The notes under the pieces: model-generated | Database searches by the model: none | Seen by the model: the letters and a program-made list of their open reading frames with translations, nothing else | Told to the model about the DNA's origin: nothing | Shown here: piece after piece, positions 30,984 to 42,427 of the stretch | Position numbering within the stretch: position 1 is the first letter of the stretch | Layout: each line of letters starts with the position of its first letter | NCBI RefSeq assembly: GCF_003144115.1 | Contig: NW_020312004.1 | Span: 332,506 to 396,505, forward strand | Direction: 5' to 3' | DNA length: 64,000 bases | Source of the DNA: Tilletiopsis washingtonensis | Taxonomy: Eukaryota > Basidiomycota > Exobasidiomycetes > Entylomatales | Made by a program: the position numbers and the translations under genes

Positions 30984-33454
30984 TCAGCCTCGTCCCTTCC
31001 GAGCTCGATACTGTCCCATCTCTCTCTCCACCTCTTCCTCCAATCTCTTCTCCTCCTCGTCCTCCTCCTTCCTTCTCCGCTCCTCCTCTCTCTCGTCGAT
31101 CTCCACAAACCTGCCACTCTCGCGCGCCTCGCGCACCGGATTCTTGACGTTGACGACGCCCGTCTTGTTGAGGCGGTCGAAGAGCGTGAAGAGCCGTTCG
31201 GCCTCTTGTTCCTTCTGCTCCTCGCTCATCGCGGCCAGTGCCTTGGCTTCGGCGGCCAAGTCTGCAGCGCTGGGCTCCAGCTGGCCCGTGATGGGGTTGA
31301 CGGCGCGTGTCTCGCCGCTTCCTGCTGCAGCCGTGCGGGGCGCGGCGGACGTGGGCAGCGCATGTGCCAGGTTGGCCTGCATCAGGAAACCCGCGCAGGG
31401 CCCGTAGCCGATCTCGCTCGACATTGTCTTGGCTGGATGCGACAGCTGTCAGCAGAGCGGTCCCCGCATAAGTGCTGCTGCATGAGCGCTCACGATCAGA
31501 GTCGCAGATCGCCAGCAACAGCTCGCCGCAGACGCGTCCGAGGCGCGGCAGTAAGACCGAGGCCATGCGCCGGATGAGCCGACCCGTGAGGTCTTCGCGC
31601 TTGTTCAGCGGCACCGTGCGGTCGCTGGCAGGATGCGAGAAGCTCAGCTGACGCCCCTCGCGCTTGTCGCATCATGCAAGAGCACCACTCACATGTCGTG
31701 CGGCAGAATGCGAGCGCGCAGCGCAGCGCGAGCATCTGCGTCCTCGACGGCAATCTTGCGCAGCAGCAGCACAAGCGGCTGCAGCGTGTCTTCTACATCT
31801 GAGCCTTCCGACTGCGCCAGACGACGCGCGGCTCCCTCGTCGTCCTCTGCAGCCACGGCATTGGACATGCGCGGGAAGAAGCGTGCCAGCGCGCCGTCGA
31901 GGAGGCCTAGCAGCGCCGTCAGTAGCGGTGCCTCGAATGCAGCGTTGCCGGCGAGGGGAACGGAAGAGGAGGAAGAGCTGGGTGACGAAGGCACGGGCGA
32001 AGAGGTGGCGTTGGCGTTGCTGTTGTTGCGCGAGAAGACGGCAGTGGCGATGCGTCGCGCTGCCGAAGGTTTCTCGTCTGGGGGCCGCGGCGCGGTGAAC
32101 CACCAGGAACGGTAGGGCGAGATGGGACAGTTGAGCAGCACGGCGATGGCGTTGCTGTGCGGCACACCCAGATGGGCGCCAGGTGGCAGCGGCACAGCAA
32201 CGAGCAGTCGCACAGTTGGCTCAATGAGGCTGACGAATGCGTCCACATCAGCATCTCGTGATCGAGTACCGCTGTCGCGCTGGCCACTCACGTCTCCAAT
32301 GCCCGATCCCAGCCCTCGCCCACCACGGCCTTCTCGTCGCGCGCCCGTACCTCGGAGTGCACGAGGCGTGGGTAGTAGAGGCCGAGGTTGAATGCCGTCT
32401 TGAGCGCCTCGCCCGCAAGGTTCAGCAGCTGGCCCATCTCGCGTGCAGGCGCCGCGGCGTGCGTGTTGATGACGTGGTTGAGCAGCTGCGAGAGACGGCA
32501 TCAGCGGTGCGGATCGCCGAGCAGCCGAGACGGCCCGACGCACCGCAACGAGCACGCCGACGAGACCATGCTCCTCGACGCCGACGCGGTTGAAGGGCGC
32601 CTCGAAGAGCGTGCAGAAGAAGAGCAGGCGAGCGCCCAGGAAGAGAATCTCGGGCGGCGTGCTGCTCGTGTTCTGCAAGTCATGGGCTGTCAGCCTCTGC
32701 GCTCACAATGCGTACACTCGTGCCACTCACGCGCAGCATCTCCGTCACCCTGGCCGCCCCGCCCACATCTGCGAACGTCACGCGTGCTGGCTCGTGCAGG
32801 AACAGGGCGTTGTTGAGCACGCGCAGTGCCGCATCGCCCGCGGCCCACTCGTCAACGTGCTGCTCCAGCGGCGTAGTGGGCGGCGACGAGGAGCGCATGC
32901 CGCCGCTGCTGCTCCCTGCGCGCGACGAGCCGGGCCGCTTGGTGAATGCTCGCCCGAAGGCGGTGGACACGGCGCCGGAGTAGCTTGTGCTGCTGCTGCT
33001 GCCGCTCGCGCCTGCACTGCCGGACGCAGGTCCGGCTGGTGCCTGCGGAAGATATGCCAGCAGCTGCGAGAGGATCTGGAGCGGCAGCGGGTGAGCACGA
33101 GCGGCGAACGTACGAGCGCAGGCCGCAGACGCAGCAGAGATGCCGCAGGCCAGCGGCTCCCCTCTGTCCCGTGCCTCTGACGCCCCACATCCCTGGCTCT
33201 CCGCACGGACTCACCTCCTCGCTGCCCATGACACTCCTCACGCTTTCTGCCGTGCCCACGATCTTGAGCGCCTGCAGCGCCCTTGGCGCCAGCAGCGGGT
33301 GCGCCTGAGCAAACGCCAGCAGCGCCGCGGGCGCAGCGCGTAGCGTGGCCGGCGCTGCGTCGGCCGCCGAGCCGGGCGGCGGCGGCGCCAGCGGCAGCGC
33401 GGAGAGCGTCGCTGCGCTGGGTGCTTGGAGAAAGGCGGCGAGAGGCGACGACAT
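30984..33454 (-). CDS. RIC8: Ric8/synembryn G-alpha chaperone and exchange factor
   Basis: Ric8 proteins fold nascent G-alpha subunits and act as non-receptor exchange factors; in fungi they support cAMP and pheromone signalling. Exons 33454-33215, 33075-32731, 32672-32544, 32485-32292, 32229-31693, 31624-31494 and 31432-30984 join in phase to 674 residues. Characteristic segments are LRVLNNALFLHEPAR, ILFLGARLLFFCTLFE, EALKTAFNLGLYY, AVLLNCPI, NKREDLTGRLIRRM and SSEIGYGPCAGFLMQ. A Ser/Gly-rich insert lies in exon 2, and the C-terminus is a charged coiled coil rich in E/R/K. The fold is armadillo-like. The start MSSPLAAFLQAPS is the first in-frame Met. The gene is divergent from MED13 across 1.7 kb. 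Confidence 0.88.
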
Positions 33455-35142
33455 GGTGTGTGAGAGGAAGAAAAGAGATGCGGCAGCTGCGAGAGGGCAA
33501 GAGGAAGCGCGCGCAGGCGGGCGCGCAAGGCTTCCTTTGCGGCGCCGGAATGTGGAGGGCCAAGCCTGGCGGACGGACAGAGGAAGGACGAGGCGCGATG
33601 CCAAGCGAGGAGAAAGGAGAGAAGGTGCGGGTCGAGAAGGAGAGCACAGAACGCAGAGGCAGAGTCCACCAGAGAGGCCGAGTCAGCGTCGAGAATGGGG
33701 GGGTGAGAGAGAGGAGGCTAGGGTGCGGCCCGCGCCAAAAGCAACGGGCCCGGCCGGCCTCCTTCGCACGGCGCGTGCCTGACGGCTCAGGGCTGGCCTG
33801 AGCCTCTGCCAGCACGCCGCCCGCATGCGCGTTTGCCGGTCTCGTCTCGCGCGCCCGATGCGGGTGAGCTTCTTTCTGCCTCTCTCTCGCGCCCGCACCT
33901 CCATGCTCGAGTCGGCCGTGTGGCCCTTGCCCTTCGAACCTCGGAGTATTTTTTTGTGAGAGCTTCTTCATCACGACTCCGTCGGCGTCGGGTGAGAGAT
34001 CGCCGTCGCCGTCTGCGCCCTTTCTTGTTGCCGCAGCAAAGTGCGGCGCAGCCCTTGAGGGCGGAAGGGCCTCACCAGTTGCCGCTGTCGCCTCTGCGGC
34101 GCTCCGTCGGCGACTCGCGATGAGTCGCGATGTCTTCTTCGGAGTAGACCTCAAATGTTGCGAAGGTCCCACAGCCGCAGCTCAGAGCCGCAAATCTGCG
34201 ACAGAGAGAAAGAGAGAAAGAAGGCAGCCGCTCGCTCTGGCTGCGCCGCGCCGATCTTGGTGCACGGGCCACGATCCTCGTTTTCCCGCGCAGAGGATCT
34301 GGAGCAGCAAGAGCCTCCTACTCACCGAGCTGCGCTTCGAGAGACCTTCCCTCGGGCTTTGCTCAGATGACCACCACTGACGAGCAGGCCAGAAGGTCTA
34401 TTGTGCTGCGAAAAGCGTTGACGCCGAGAAGTGGAACGACGAAGGCTCGAGCAGACGCTGGTGCTGGGGCGCAAGCTTTGGACCCTGCAGGCGGGCCGCC
34501 TTCGCGTGCCAGCACGGCCGTGAGCCGAGCAGCCAGAGAGCGAAGAGGCCGTTCTTGTTGCTCGAGCTCGTGCCTCGTCTTGCGTTCTGTAGAAGGAAGA
34601 GGGCAGGTCTCGCTGGCAGCAAGGGCTGATGCAGCCCTTGAAATCTCGGCGCAGCACATCTGGCTGCGCCCCAGGGGTGCTTTATGCGCGCGCCAGACGC
34701 CGCGGAGATGACGGATGTGGGACAGGCGGAGCACCGCCCGTCGCTGTCAGAAGGTCCGCTGTTTATGGCGGCACTGTCCAGCTGCACAGGGGGAGGCGAT
34801 GAAAAAGGTACGACGTCGCAACTAGATGAGCATCGGCTCCTTACATAGCACCAGATGTGCTGGCTGGCAGCACTCCTGCGAGGCGGCTTGCCTCTCGGCG
34901 CGCGGTGATCTCGTGTGGGCGCGGCGATAGCGTAGCTCGGCGCCGGCGCCCAGCGCCGAGCGGCGCGCCCAAGCTCCGCTCCCGGTCTGCGGCGCGCCGG
35001 CGGCGGTCGACGTGGAGCGGTCTGCTCATCCACTCCCACCACCATCACCACCTCTCACCTGTCTCCGACGCACTCCAGGCGCTCGCCATGCACTCATAAA
35101 CGCACCTGCCGCACCATCTCACCACCACCTCGTGCGCCCGCC
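33455..35142. other. 1.7-kb divergent spacer RIC8/MED13
   Basis: The longest divergent spacer among the housekeeping genes. Several chance open frames are present, but none has recognisable domains or a coherent exon structure. I found no tRNA-like cloverleaf. The MED13 leader next to 35143 is C- and A-rich (CACCATCACCACC). Confidence 0.45.
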
Positions 35143-38100
35143 ATGCGTCCCACGCTGTCGCGCGCTCCTCCCACCTCCAGCGGCGGCGGGGGCAGCAGCA
35201 GCGGCGGCGGCGGCCTGGCCTCACCCCGGCCCGGCGCCTCCTCACGCAGCGGCAGCACTGGCGCTGGCAGCAGCAGCGGCACGCTCGGCAGTGCGCCGCC
35301 GCTCGCCACGCTCTCGCCGCACACGCGCTGCTCGGCCGTCGCGCTGCCCGTGCCGCCGACGGCGCAGCTGCGATGCATCACCTACACGGGCGCCGCCGAT
35401 GCGCTGCGGGCACACACGCGCACTCTGCTCGCCGCCGCCACGGCTGCGGCATCTACAAGCCAGCCTCTAGGTCTTGATGCCCTCCTCGCCGGTGCTTTCC
35501 CGCTGCTGCTCTGGCCACGCGCGACACCGGCAGCCGAGAGCGAGCGCGCTCCTCCTGTGCCGACCCCAACACTGCCGCTGCCTGTTACCGGCAAGCGCAA
35601 GACACGCGTCGCCGCATCCGTCTCCGAGGCCTCGCTCGCCGCCGATGCCAGCTGCAGCAGCAGCGGCGCACGCACGCCGGCTCCGACCAGTGCGCCGCGC
35701 GCGCCGGCCAAGCTGTGCGTCTTCGAGGTGTGCCTCGCCGCCGCAGATGCGAGCGCGCCGGTGCCGACGGTGCCCGAGGGGCTTCAGCAGCACAGCTGCA
35801 CCGAGCTACCACTCAAGGATCTGTGGACCGCTCAGCATCCACAGGCGGCTCTCGCTGTAGCACCGCAGCGCGCCCGTCTGTATCGGCTGCTGTGCCGGGC
35901 GCTGCGCGAGCGCAGCGTGCGCGAGTGGGCGCGCTGTTCAGCTGCGCGCGCCGCGATGGCAGCGGAGCCGCGCAACGCCTCTCCGCCAGACGCTATGGCG
36001 ATGCGCGTCGACGAGGAGCGCGAGGAGGGCGAAGAGGGCGAGGCGGATGCGCCAGCCTCACCTCTCGCGCCCGAACGTTCGGCGTCCACGTTCCTGCCGC
36101 TCTCGCATGGCCTGATGCAGGTGCCGCATCTGCGCAGCGGCAGTGAGACGTCGCCCTTTGCTGCCAAGCCGGCGTGCACCTTCGCACAGATGCGCATCGC
36201 CCTCACGCCCGACGCGCTACATCTCTCAATGCTCCTCTCCAACTGCACGCTCTCGCCCTTTGGCGCGTCGCCGCCGGCGCGCCGCATGCCCGTGCTGCTC
36301 TCGCCGTCGGGCCTGAGCGCATCCTTTGTCATGCTGCACTCCATGCCCTCGGCCGAGCAAGCGGCGCCGCTGCGAGAGACACTCTCGCATCAGGGCATCG
36401 CGCTGCCGTCCGCCTGCAGCTGGGCACTCTGTGCGCGCGCCGATCCTGCGGGCGGCGAGGAGCACCTCTTCCTCTATCCGACGCCGCTGCTGTTGCTCGA
36501 CAATGCGGCAAGCCAGCAGCGCCCTGCTGCTGCGCTCAGTGCGCCACGCAGCGCACCTGCCATGCCACTGCGCGGCCTTGAGCTCGCCACGCGCGCGGCT
36601 ACCGAGCTCGCAATGGATGCGGCGGCGCTGCTACGCGAGGCGGGCGCTCCGCTGCTGCAGATGCCTGTGCTGCCGCCAGCACCAGTCTTGAAGGAGCCGC
36701 CGGCCGCAAGAAGGGAGGGCATCGCTCTGCCCGAGCGGACGCGGCCTGCGCCTCCTGCCGAGCCCGAGAAGCCGCCAGCGCCGGCGCCAGGCACTGCAGG
36801 CAAGGACGAAGACATGGCAGCGGCGCCGGCGCTGGAGCTCACAAGCGAAGCGCCCGCCGAAGAAGATACATCGGCGGGCGAGGATCTCTGGGGCGATGGT
36901 AGTGGCGATGAGGATGCCGCAGAGGTCAAGATGGACGACCCGCCCGACGACGCAAGCGAGGAGGACGACGTGCCATTGGCGGTGCTGCGCAAGACGACGG
37001 ACGCCAGCAAGCCGGCCGGCGAGACTGACTCAGCCGCACCTGGCGAGGTCAGACCCGAAGACGTGGAGCTGCCTGCCAGCCCGCACGCGCGCGAGACGCA
37101 CGCGACGAGCAACGGCTCTGCCATGTCGCTGCTTGACTCGTCGATGCAGCTCAGCGCTTTTCCCTCGCCGGCGGCATACGAGGCGCCAGCTGCGCGCAGA
37201 GAGGCAAGGGACGACGACGCGATGAGCGGCCTTGACGATTTTGGCCTCACCGAGGATGACTTTTCGTTCTTCGATGACGGCGCTGCCTTCGCCGCGCCTC
37301 AGGCAGATGCGCTTGCGCCTGCCGCCGCCGCAGTAGAGCAGACTGTCGTCCCAGCGGTGGAGAGCGACAAGGAGGCGCCGGACGAGGTCTTCTCGATGGA
37401 CCTCGACGCTGCTGGCGACGTCACACAAATGGAGGAGTCGCCGCACGCAGAAGCCGTCTGGGCGGGCGCAACGCCGGGCCCGCCGACCGCGCCATCGGGC
37501 AGCAGCAGCGAGATGATCTCGCACTCGTCGACGTCGGCAAGCGTCGGCAGCATTGGCGGCGGCAGTGCCATGGACCCGCCGTCGCTGCCCGGCTTCACGC
37601 CCAGCTCCTTCTTCTCCGCCAGCTCGCCTGCGTTTGGCGGTCTGCTGGGCAAGACGCCTCTCACGCCCTTCTCTCCGGCCGACGGCGACCAGCACATTGG
37701 CATCGTCGGCGCCGACGGGCAGTACGGCCCGCCGGTGCGCTTCGGCGAGGTGCCGCAAGAACGCCGCGACGAGGAGAGCGATGCTGCCGGCCTGCTCGGC
37801 ACGTCTGGCGCATCCGTCTCGCCGCAGAAGAAGGGCAGCGCAGCGATGGAGGCGCTCAGCCAGCAGCAGCGGCTGCGCGACATGAGCAACAAGTATCAGG
37901 GCGGGCGCTTTGCGCCGCATCCCCGGCATCCTTCCACAGTCGGCAGCCCTGACCGACAGACTGGCGTCGCTCGGCGGCCAAGCCTGGGCCGCACGCTCAG
38001 TCTGCGCGCGGCGCAGCGGCGCAACGAGAATGTCGCCGTCACTGCGACGGACTGGCGCCCGCCGCCGCTGTCGCCTGACGAGGGCAAGGTGCGCAAACGC

Positions 38101-40659
38101 ATCGGCTCGCGCGGCAATGGCTACACGGCGCTCAGCATGCCGGCATTGCACAAGCTGCGCCTGCTGGACCGCGCCGAGGAGAAGGAGGCCATGTCGGAGC
38201 AGGACGACGCCAGCGACGAGGGCAGCGAGGACGGCGCCGACGAGGATGAGAGCAGCGCAGAGGAGAGCGCGGCTGAGGAAGAGCAGCAGCAAGAGGAGAT
38301 GCTCGAGCGCCGCACCGACAGATTGCTCTTGGCCGCGTCCGATCTGCTGGCGGCGCTCGAGATGGGCGCGGCGGCAGTGCAGCAGGTCGATGCAGCTCCG
38401 GCACTCGAGCTGCCCAGCGAGGTGCGCTCCCCAAACGAGTCTGCGGACTCCGACGACTCGGATGACGAGGACGAGATGATCGCCACGAGCTCGCCGGCGG
38501 AGCTTGAGGACGAGCGCGACCGCCGCTGGAACATTCTCGTCAACTGGCTCGTCTCGAATCCGCAGATGCGTCACACTGCCTCGCATGGCCCCGGCCGCCG
38601 CGGCACGCCTTCACTGGCGCAACTCGTGCCGGCGCTGCACTGTGCGGCGGCGGTGCGAGGGCTCGAGGCGCTCACGGGCACGCCTGCTTCTCTTGCTGCG
38701 CTCCTGGCTGCACCGGCAGCAGAAGAGGTAAAAGACAGCAGCAGCGCAGACACGTCGGCCGCCTCAACTCCATCAAGCGGCGCGCGGCTCGAGGTGCTCG
38801 AGGCGCCTGACCTGCTCGTCGGCTGCCAGGGCAGCGTGACGCGCGTGGCGCCGACGGCGCTGCGCTTCTGGGACAAGCTGGGCCTCTCGGCAGCAGGCGG
38901 GCCACGCCGTGTAACCGCGTTCGCGCTGCACATCGAGAGCGCGCCGGCGTCACAGGCCACCGAGGTTGCGCGCTGGCTGGCCAGGCTAGAGAAGACGTTT
39001 CAGGTGCGTGCAAGAGCATATGATCTGCACGTGCCTTCGCTGACACATTTGCCTTTCAGACGCTCGGGCTGGGCACGCACGAGGCCAGTCCTGACCACGT
39101 GCTCGCGCTCGCTGGCGAAGTGGGCATCGCGCAGTCGATCCACGACGTCTCGGGCGATGCCGGTGAGTCGCAGTGAGCTTGTGCGCTTGGAGTAGCGGCT
39201 GACGCGGCACCCTGTCAGAGACGTGGAACGACACGCTCGACTCGCTCGTCTCGCGCATGAAGCCATACCTCGGGCCCGGGCGACACGTCGTGCTCTACGC
39301 GACGGGCAACCCGGTCTGGCCGATCCCGTTCCACGCCTTCGTGCGCCTGCAGGACGGTCTGCGGCGCATGGCGCGGCGCACGCTTGGTGCTGCCGGCGAT
39401 CAGATCAACGTGCGGCCGATCCCGATGCTCTTCGTCGCCGAGGCAAGCCTGAGCGCAGGGTTCCTCTCGGCGCACAGCGAGTTCGACCTGCGCCGCTTCG
39501 CCCTCTCCGTGTACGAGGACTTGCGCGTCGCCGTGGCGCCAGCCCGTCCCTGCCCGCCCTCGCATGCACCGACGCGTGGCAAGCACGGCGCAGCAACGCC
39601 ACTGCTGCAGTACCCCGCCTTTACACTGGATGCCGCGCGCACCGTCAGCCCGCGCTTCGAGTTGGCATGGCCGGCGGCGGCGATCAACGTGCTGCGGCGC
39701 GGCACGCTTTTGCACGTCTGCTACGACCTTGGCGCACAGCCAGACGAGCCGGTGCTCGTGAGCATCATCGACGAGCAAGGGCAGACGAGCGAGATGCGCG
39801 GCTGGCGCAAGAAGGGCAGTGTCAAGGCCGACGTCGAGGCCGTGTGGCGCGCCGCACTGCACTCGTTCCGTAGGACCAGTGCAGAGCTGCGCATCGTCGT
39901 GTGCAAAGCGGCGGCCATGGAGCACGAGGAGCTGCAGGGTGAGTGCGCCGGCAGGACCCAGCATCTCAGCCTCTGACGCCGCTCCGCACAGCATGGACGA
40001 GTCTGGCGTCGCGGCATGCCTCTCTCGACGTGACGCTGATGTGCAGCGACGCCTCGTCGCCGCTGGCGCTCGCAGCCGCCCAAGACCTGCCAGCACGAGC
40101 CCTGGCGCTGCGTCAGATGCAGCGCACTGCGCCGCTGCTCAGCGACGCCGGCGGCGCAGTGCTGCTTGACGGTGCAGTCTCCAGCTACGCTCTCTATCCG
40201 GCGCGCTGCTTTCCTGTCTGGAGCAGCGAAGCGTCCGAGGAGGCAATGGAGGAGGACACCGCCGCCGACGAGGCGCCGACGAGGCAGCCGCTGCTCAGCC
40301 TGGCCTCATCGTTGACGGTGCGCATCCCGCGCGGGTCAGACGGCAGCAGCCGCAACGCCAGCCGCGGCGGCGTCTCGAGCGACGTGCGCTACGCCGGCGG
40401 GGCGCCACACTTTCTTTGGCTGCATCTCCTCGCCGTCTTTCCCTCGTCGCGCAGCAGCAGCAACAGCAACGGTAGCGCGGCAGCGCCACCTCCAACGCAG
40501 CTCGACGCCGCAGAGGTGGCGCAGCGCATGCGACGCATCACGCTCAACTATCACGCCCTCGAGCTGCTCGGGCGCGAGCGCAACGAGCTCGACTCGGGCC
40601 TGCCGTGGCCGCTGGGCATCATCGACGCCGTGCGACCCGGCTTGGCTGCATGCACTTGA
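35143..40659 (+). CDS. MED13: Mediator kinase-module subunit Med13 (Srb9/Ssn2)
   Basis: Links the CDK8 kinase module to core Mediator in the nucleus. Exons 35143-39003, 39060-39162, 39219-39938 and 39992-40659 join in phase to 1783 residues. A divergent N-terminal domain is followed by long acidic, disordered sequence containing FGLTEDDFSFFDDG, a motif typical of Med13. The C-terminal PIWI-like Med13_C region includes PDLLVGCQGSVTRVAPTALR, ETWNDTLDSLVSRMKPYLGP, GRHVVLYATGNPVWPIPFHA, AWTSLASRHASLDVTLM and the end LNYHALELLGRERNELDSGL. The N-terminus is low-complexity (Gly/Ser runs). All three introns lie in the C-terminal region. The call rests on the Med13_C motifs; the middle is poorly conserved, as usual. 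Confidence 0.85.
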
Positions 40660-40881
40660 GCTCGCCCGGTCATGGCCGCTCTCCGTTGCCGGCCGCGTCT
40701 TTATCCTTCGTCTGCCCCTCTCTTATTCCTGCGGCGCCTGCTGCTGCTTGCTATGTGTCCTCTCGCCTCAAGTGGCATCGCCCGTGCTGCTCGTCACTGT
40801 ACTTCTAGACACCTGGAACCCTGCTGCCCTTGACCATGCTTGCGATGTGGGATATATTCTGCTTCGCCCAGGGCCTGCCCT

Positions 40882-41896
40882 TCAGCGCCGCGAGCTCCGT
40901 CGTGGTTGCACCGCCTTGGCCCTCGTCGACTTTGCCGTTGAGCTGCTGGCCGCAGCGGCTGCTCTGCCGCCAGTTGCGCGCTTCTGCGGCGTCTGGGCGC
41001 CCCGTCGTCGTTTGCTGCTCCTTGTCTCCTCCTCGCTCTCCTCCTCTTCCTCCTCTTCCTCCTCACTGGCCTCCTCTGCACTCTCTTCGTCCTCCTCTGC
41101 CTCCTCCTCCTCCTCCTTGCCCGCCTCCTGCGCGCTGCCCGAGGCCTCCTCGTCGCTCTGCTTCTCCTCCTTGACACCCACCGCGTCTTCCTCCTCCGCA
41201 TCGCTCAGTTCGCCCTCCGACTCGTCCTCTTCTTGCGCGTCCGGGTCCAGACGGCGCGGCGCCACGAGCTCCTCAAAGTCGGCAAACGGCAGGCCGAAGC
41301 CTGGAGGCGCACGTCGGGACGACGAAGAGCCGCCCTTTGTCCGGCCGGGCAGCCGCTGCAGGCCGCTGTCGAGGCGCGGAGAAGGCGGCGGCGGTGGTGA
41401 GCTGCCCTCGCCGAACTGCGATGCTGTTGCGGTGTCCTCCTGCGGGGCAGCGCTTGCCGTCAGCAGCAAGTCGGCGACTAGCAGTGCGCTTCCCGTGCTA
41501 GGGCTCCTAGAAGTTGCGGCAGAAAATCGAGCACCCTGAAGCTCTGCGCAGGTTTACTGCGCCCGCAGTGTGTCCAGTCTTTGTTACGTCGCGATGCTCT
41601 CGCCTGAGCAGCCCTGCATCCTGCATCGCCCTGCATCGCCCTTGCTTCACTGCGCCTCCGCTCACCAGCTCCTCGAGGCCCTGCACATCGTACAGGTCCA
41701 GCATGCGGCTGCGCAGCTCGGCGCCGTCGATGCGCTCGGCATGCTCGCTCTGCAGCGCGACGATGAGCGGGATGGCGTTGAAGTGGCGGTGCACGCCCAG
41801 CGGCCGGTGCTGGCCCACGAGGCGCAGAAAGTGCGACGAGGACGCCTCGGCACTTGGTGACGCTGAGGCGGCGGGCGAGGAGCGCGGAGAGGACAT
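40882..41896 (-). CDS. EAF7: NuA4 acetyltransferase subunit Eaf7 (CT20/MRGBP family)
   Basis: Chromatin protein of the NuA4 histone H4/H2A acetyltransferase complex. Exons 41896-41666 and 41535-40882 join at phase 0 to 294 residues. The family core is HFLRLVGQHRPLGVHRHFNA, then SRMLDLYDVQGLEEL, then LPFADFEELVAPRRLD after the intron. The tail is a long acidic run (E/D/S) followed by a basic KR-rich end, probably disordered. The 130-nt intron was placed with donor CTG|GTGAGC and acceptor CTTCAG|GGT because only that pair restores the downstream frame. Shorter acceptors nearby fail in phase. The gene is divergent from the kinase gene. Confidence 0.85.
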
Positions 41897-42427
41897 GACG
41901 TGCGGCGTTCAGCGAGAAAGCAGAGGTACAGCCGACGCAAGGCTGAAGAGACGCTGCGAAGAAGAGGCGGAGTGGGAGGTGAGGACGCGAAGGTTGGAAG
42001 CCTTCGTGGTGGGAGAGCGAGATGGCCGGCGCGCACGGGCGGAATACAGATCTGCGAGGCGCGACTTCAACTCGGGCGCGGCATTCTTCTATCTGGCGAC
42101 TGTACTTGCGCTGCCTCTCTCTGTCCAGCTCCGAGCGGCCGGTAATTGGTGCGGTGCTGCGCCTCAATATGGATGCAGGTACAGAAGAGAGCGAGATGGT
42201 GCTCAAAGCGTCATCAATAGCTGTGCTGCGGCGGCGGCCTCCTAGGAGCACCGGAGCGCGCGGTCAAAGAATGCGGGGCGCCGCGCGCGCGCCGGCGCGC
42301 GCTCGCATGAAGCGCCTGGCGGAGTGCTGCGCAGTCGAGAGTGCTTCTCTTCATCACCACCACCACCACCGCGCCATCCGCCAGCCATGTGCGCCGCCTG
42401 AACGCCCACACCCACTTCCGCCGGTCC
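41897..42427. promoter_or_regulatory. divergent spacer EAF7/kinase
   Basis: A 531-bp shared promoter region. The only clear structure is a very GC-rich CGCGCGC stretch near 42280-42300, followed by a CACCAC run at about 42355-42369 just before the kinase start. I see no gene. Confidence 0.45.
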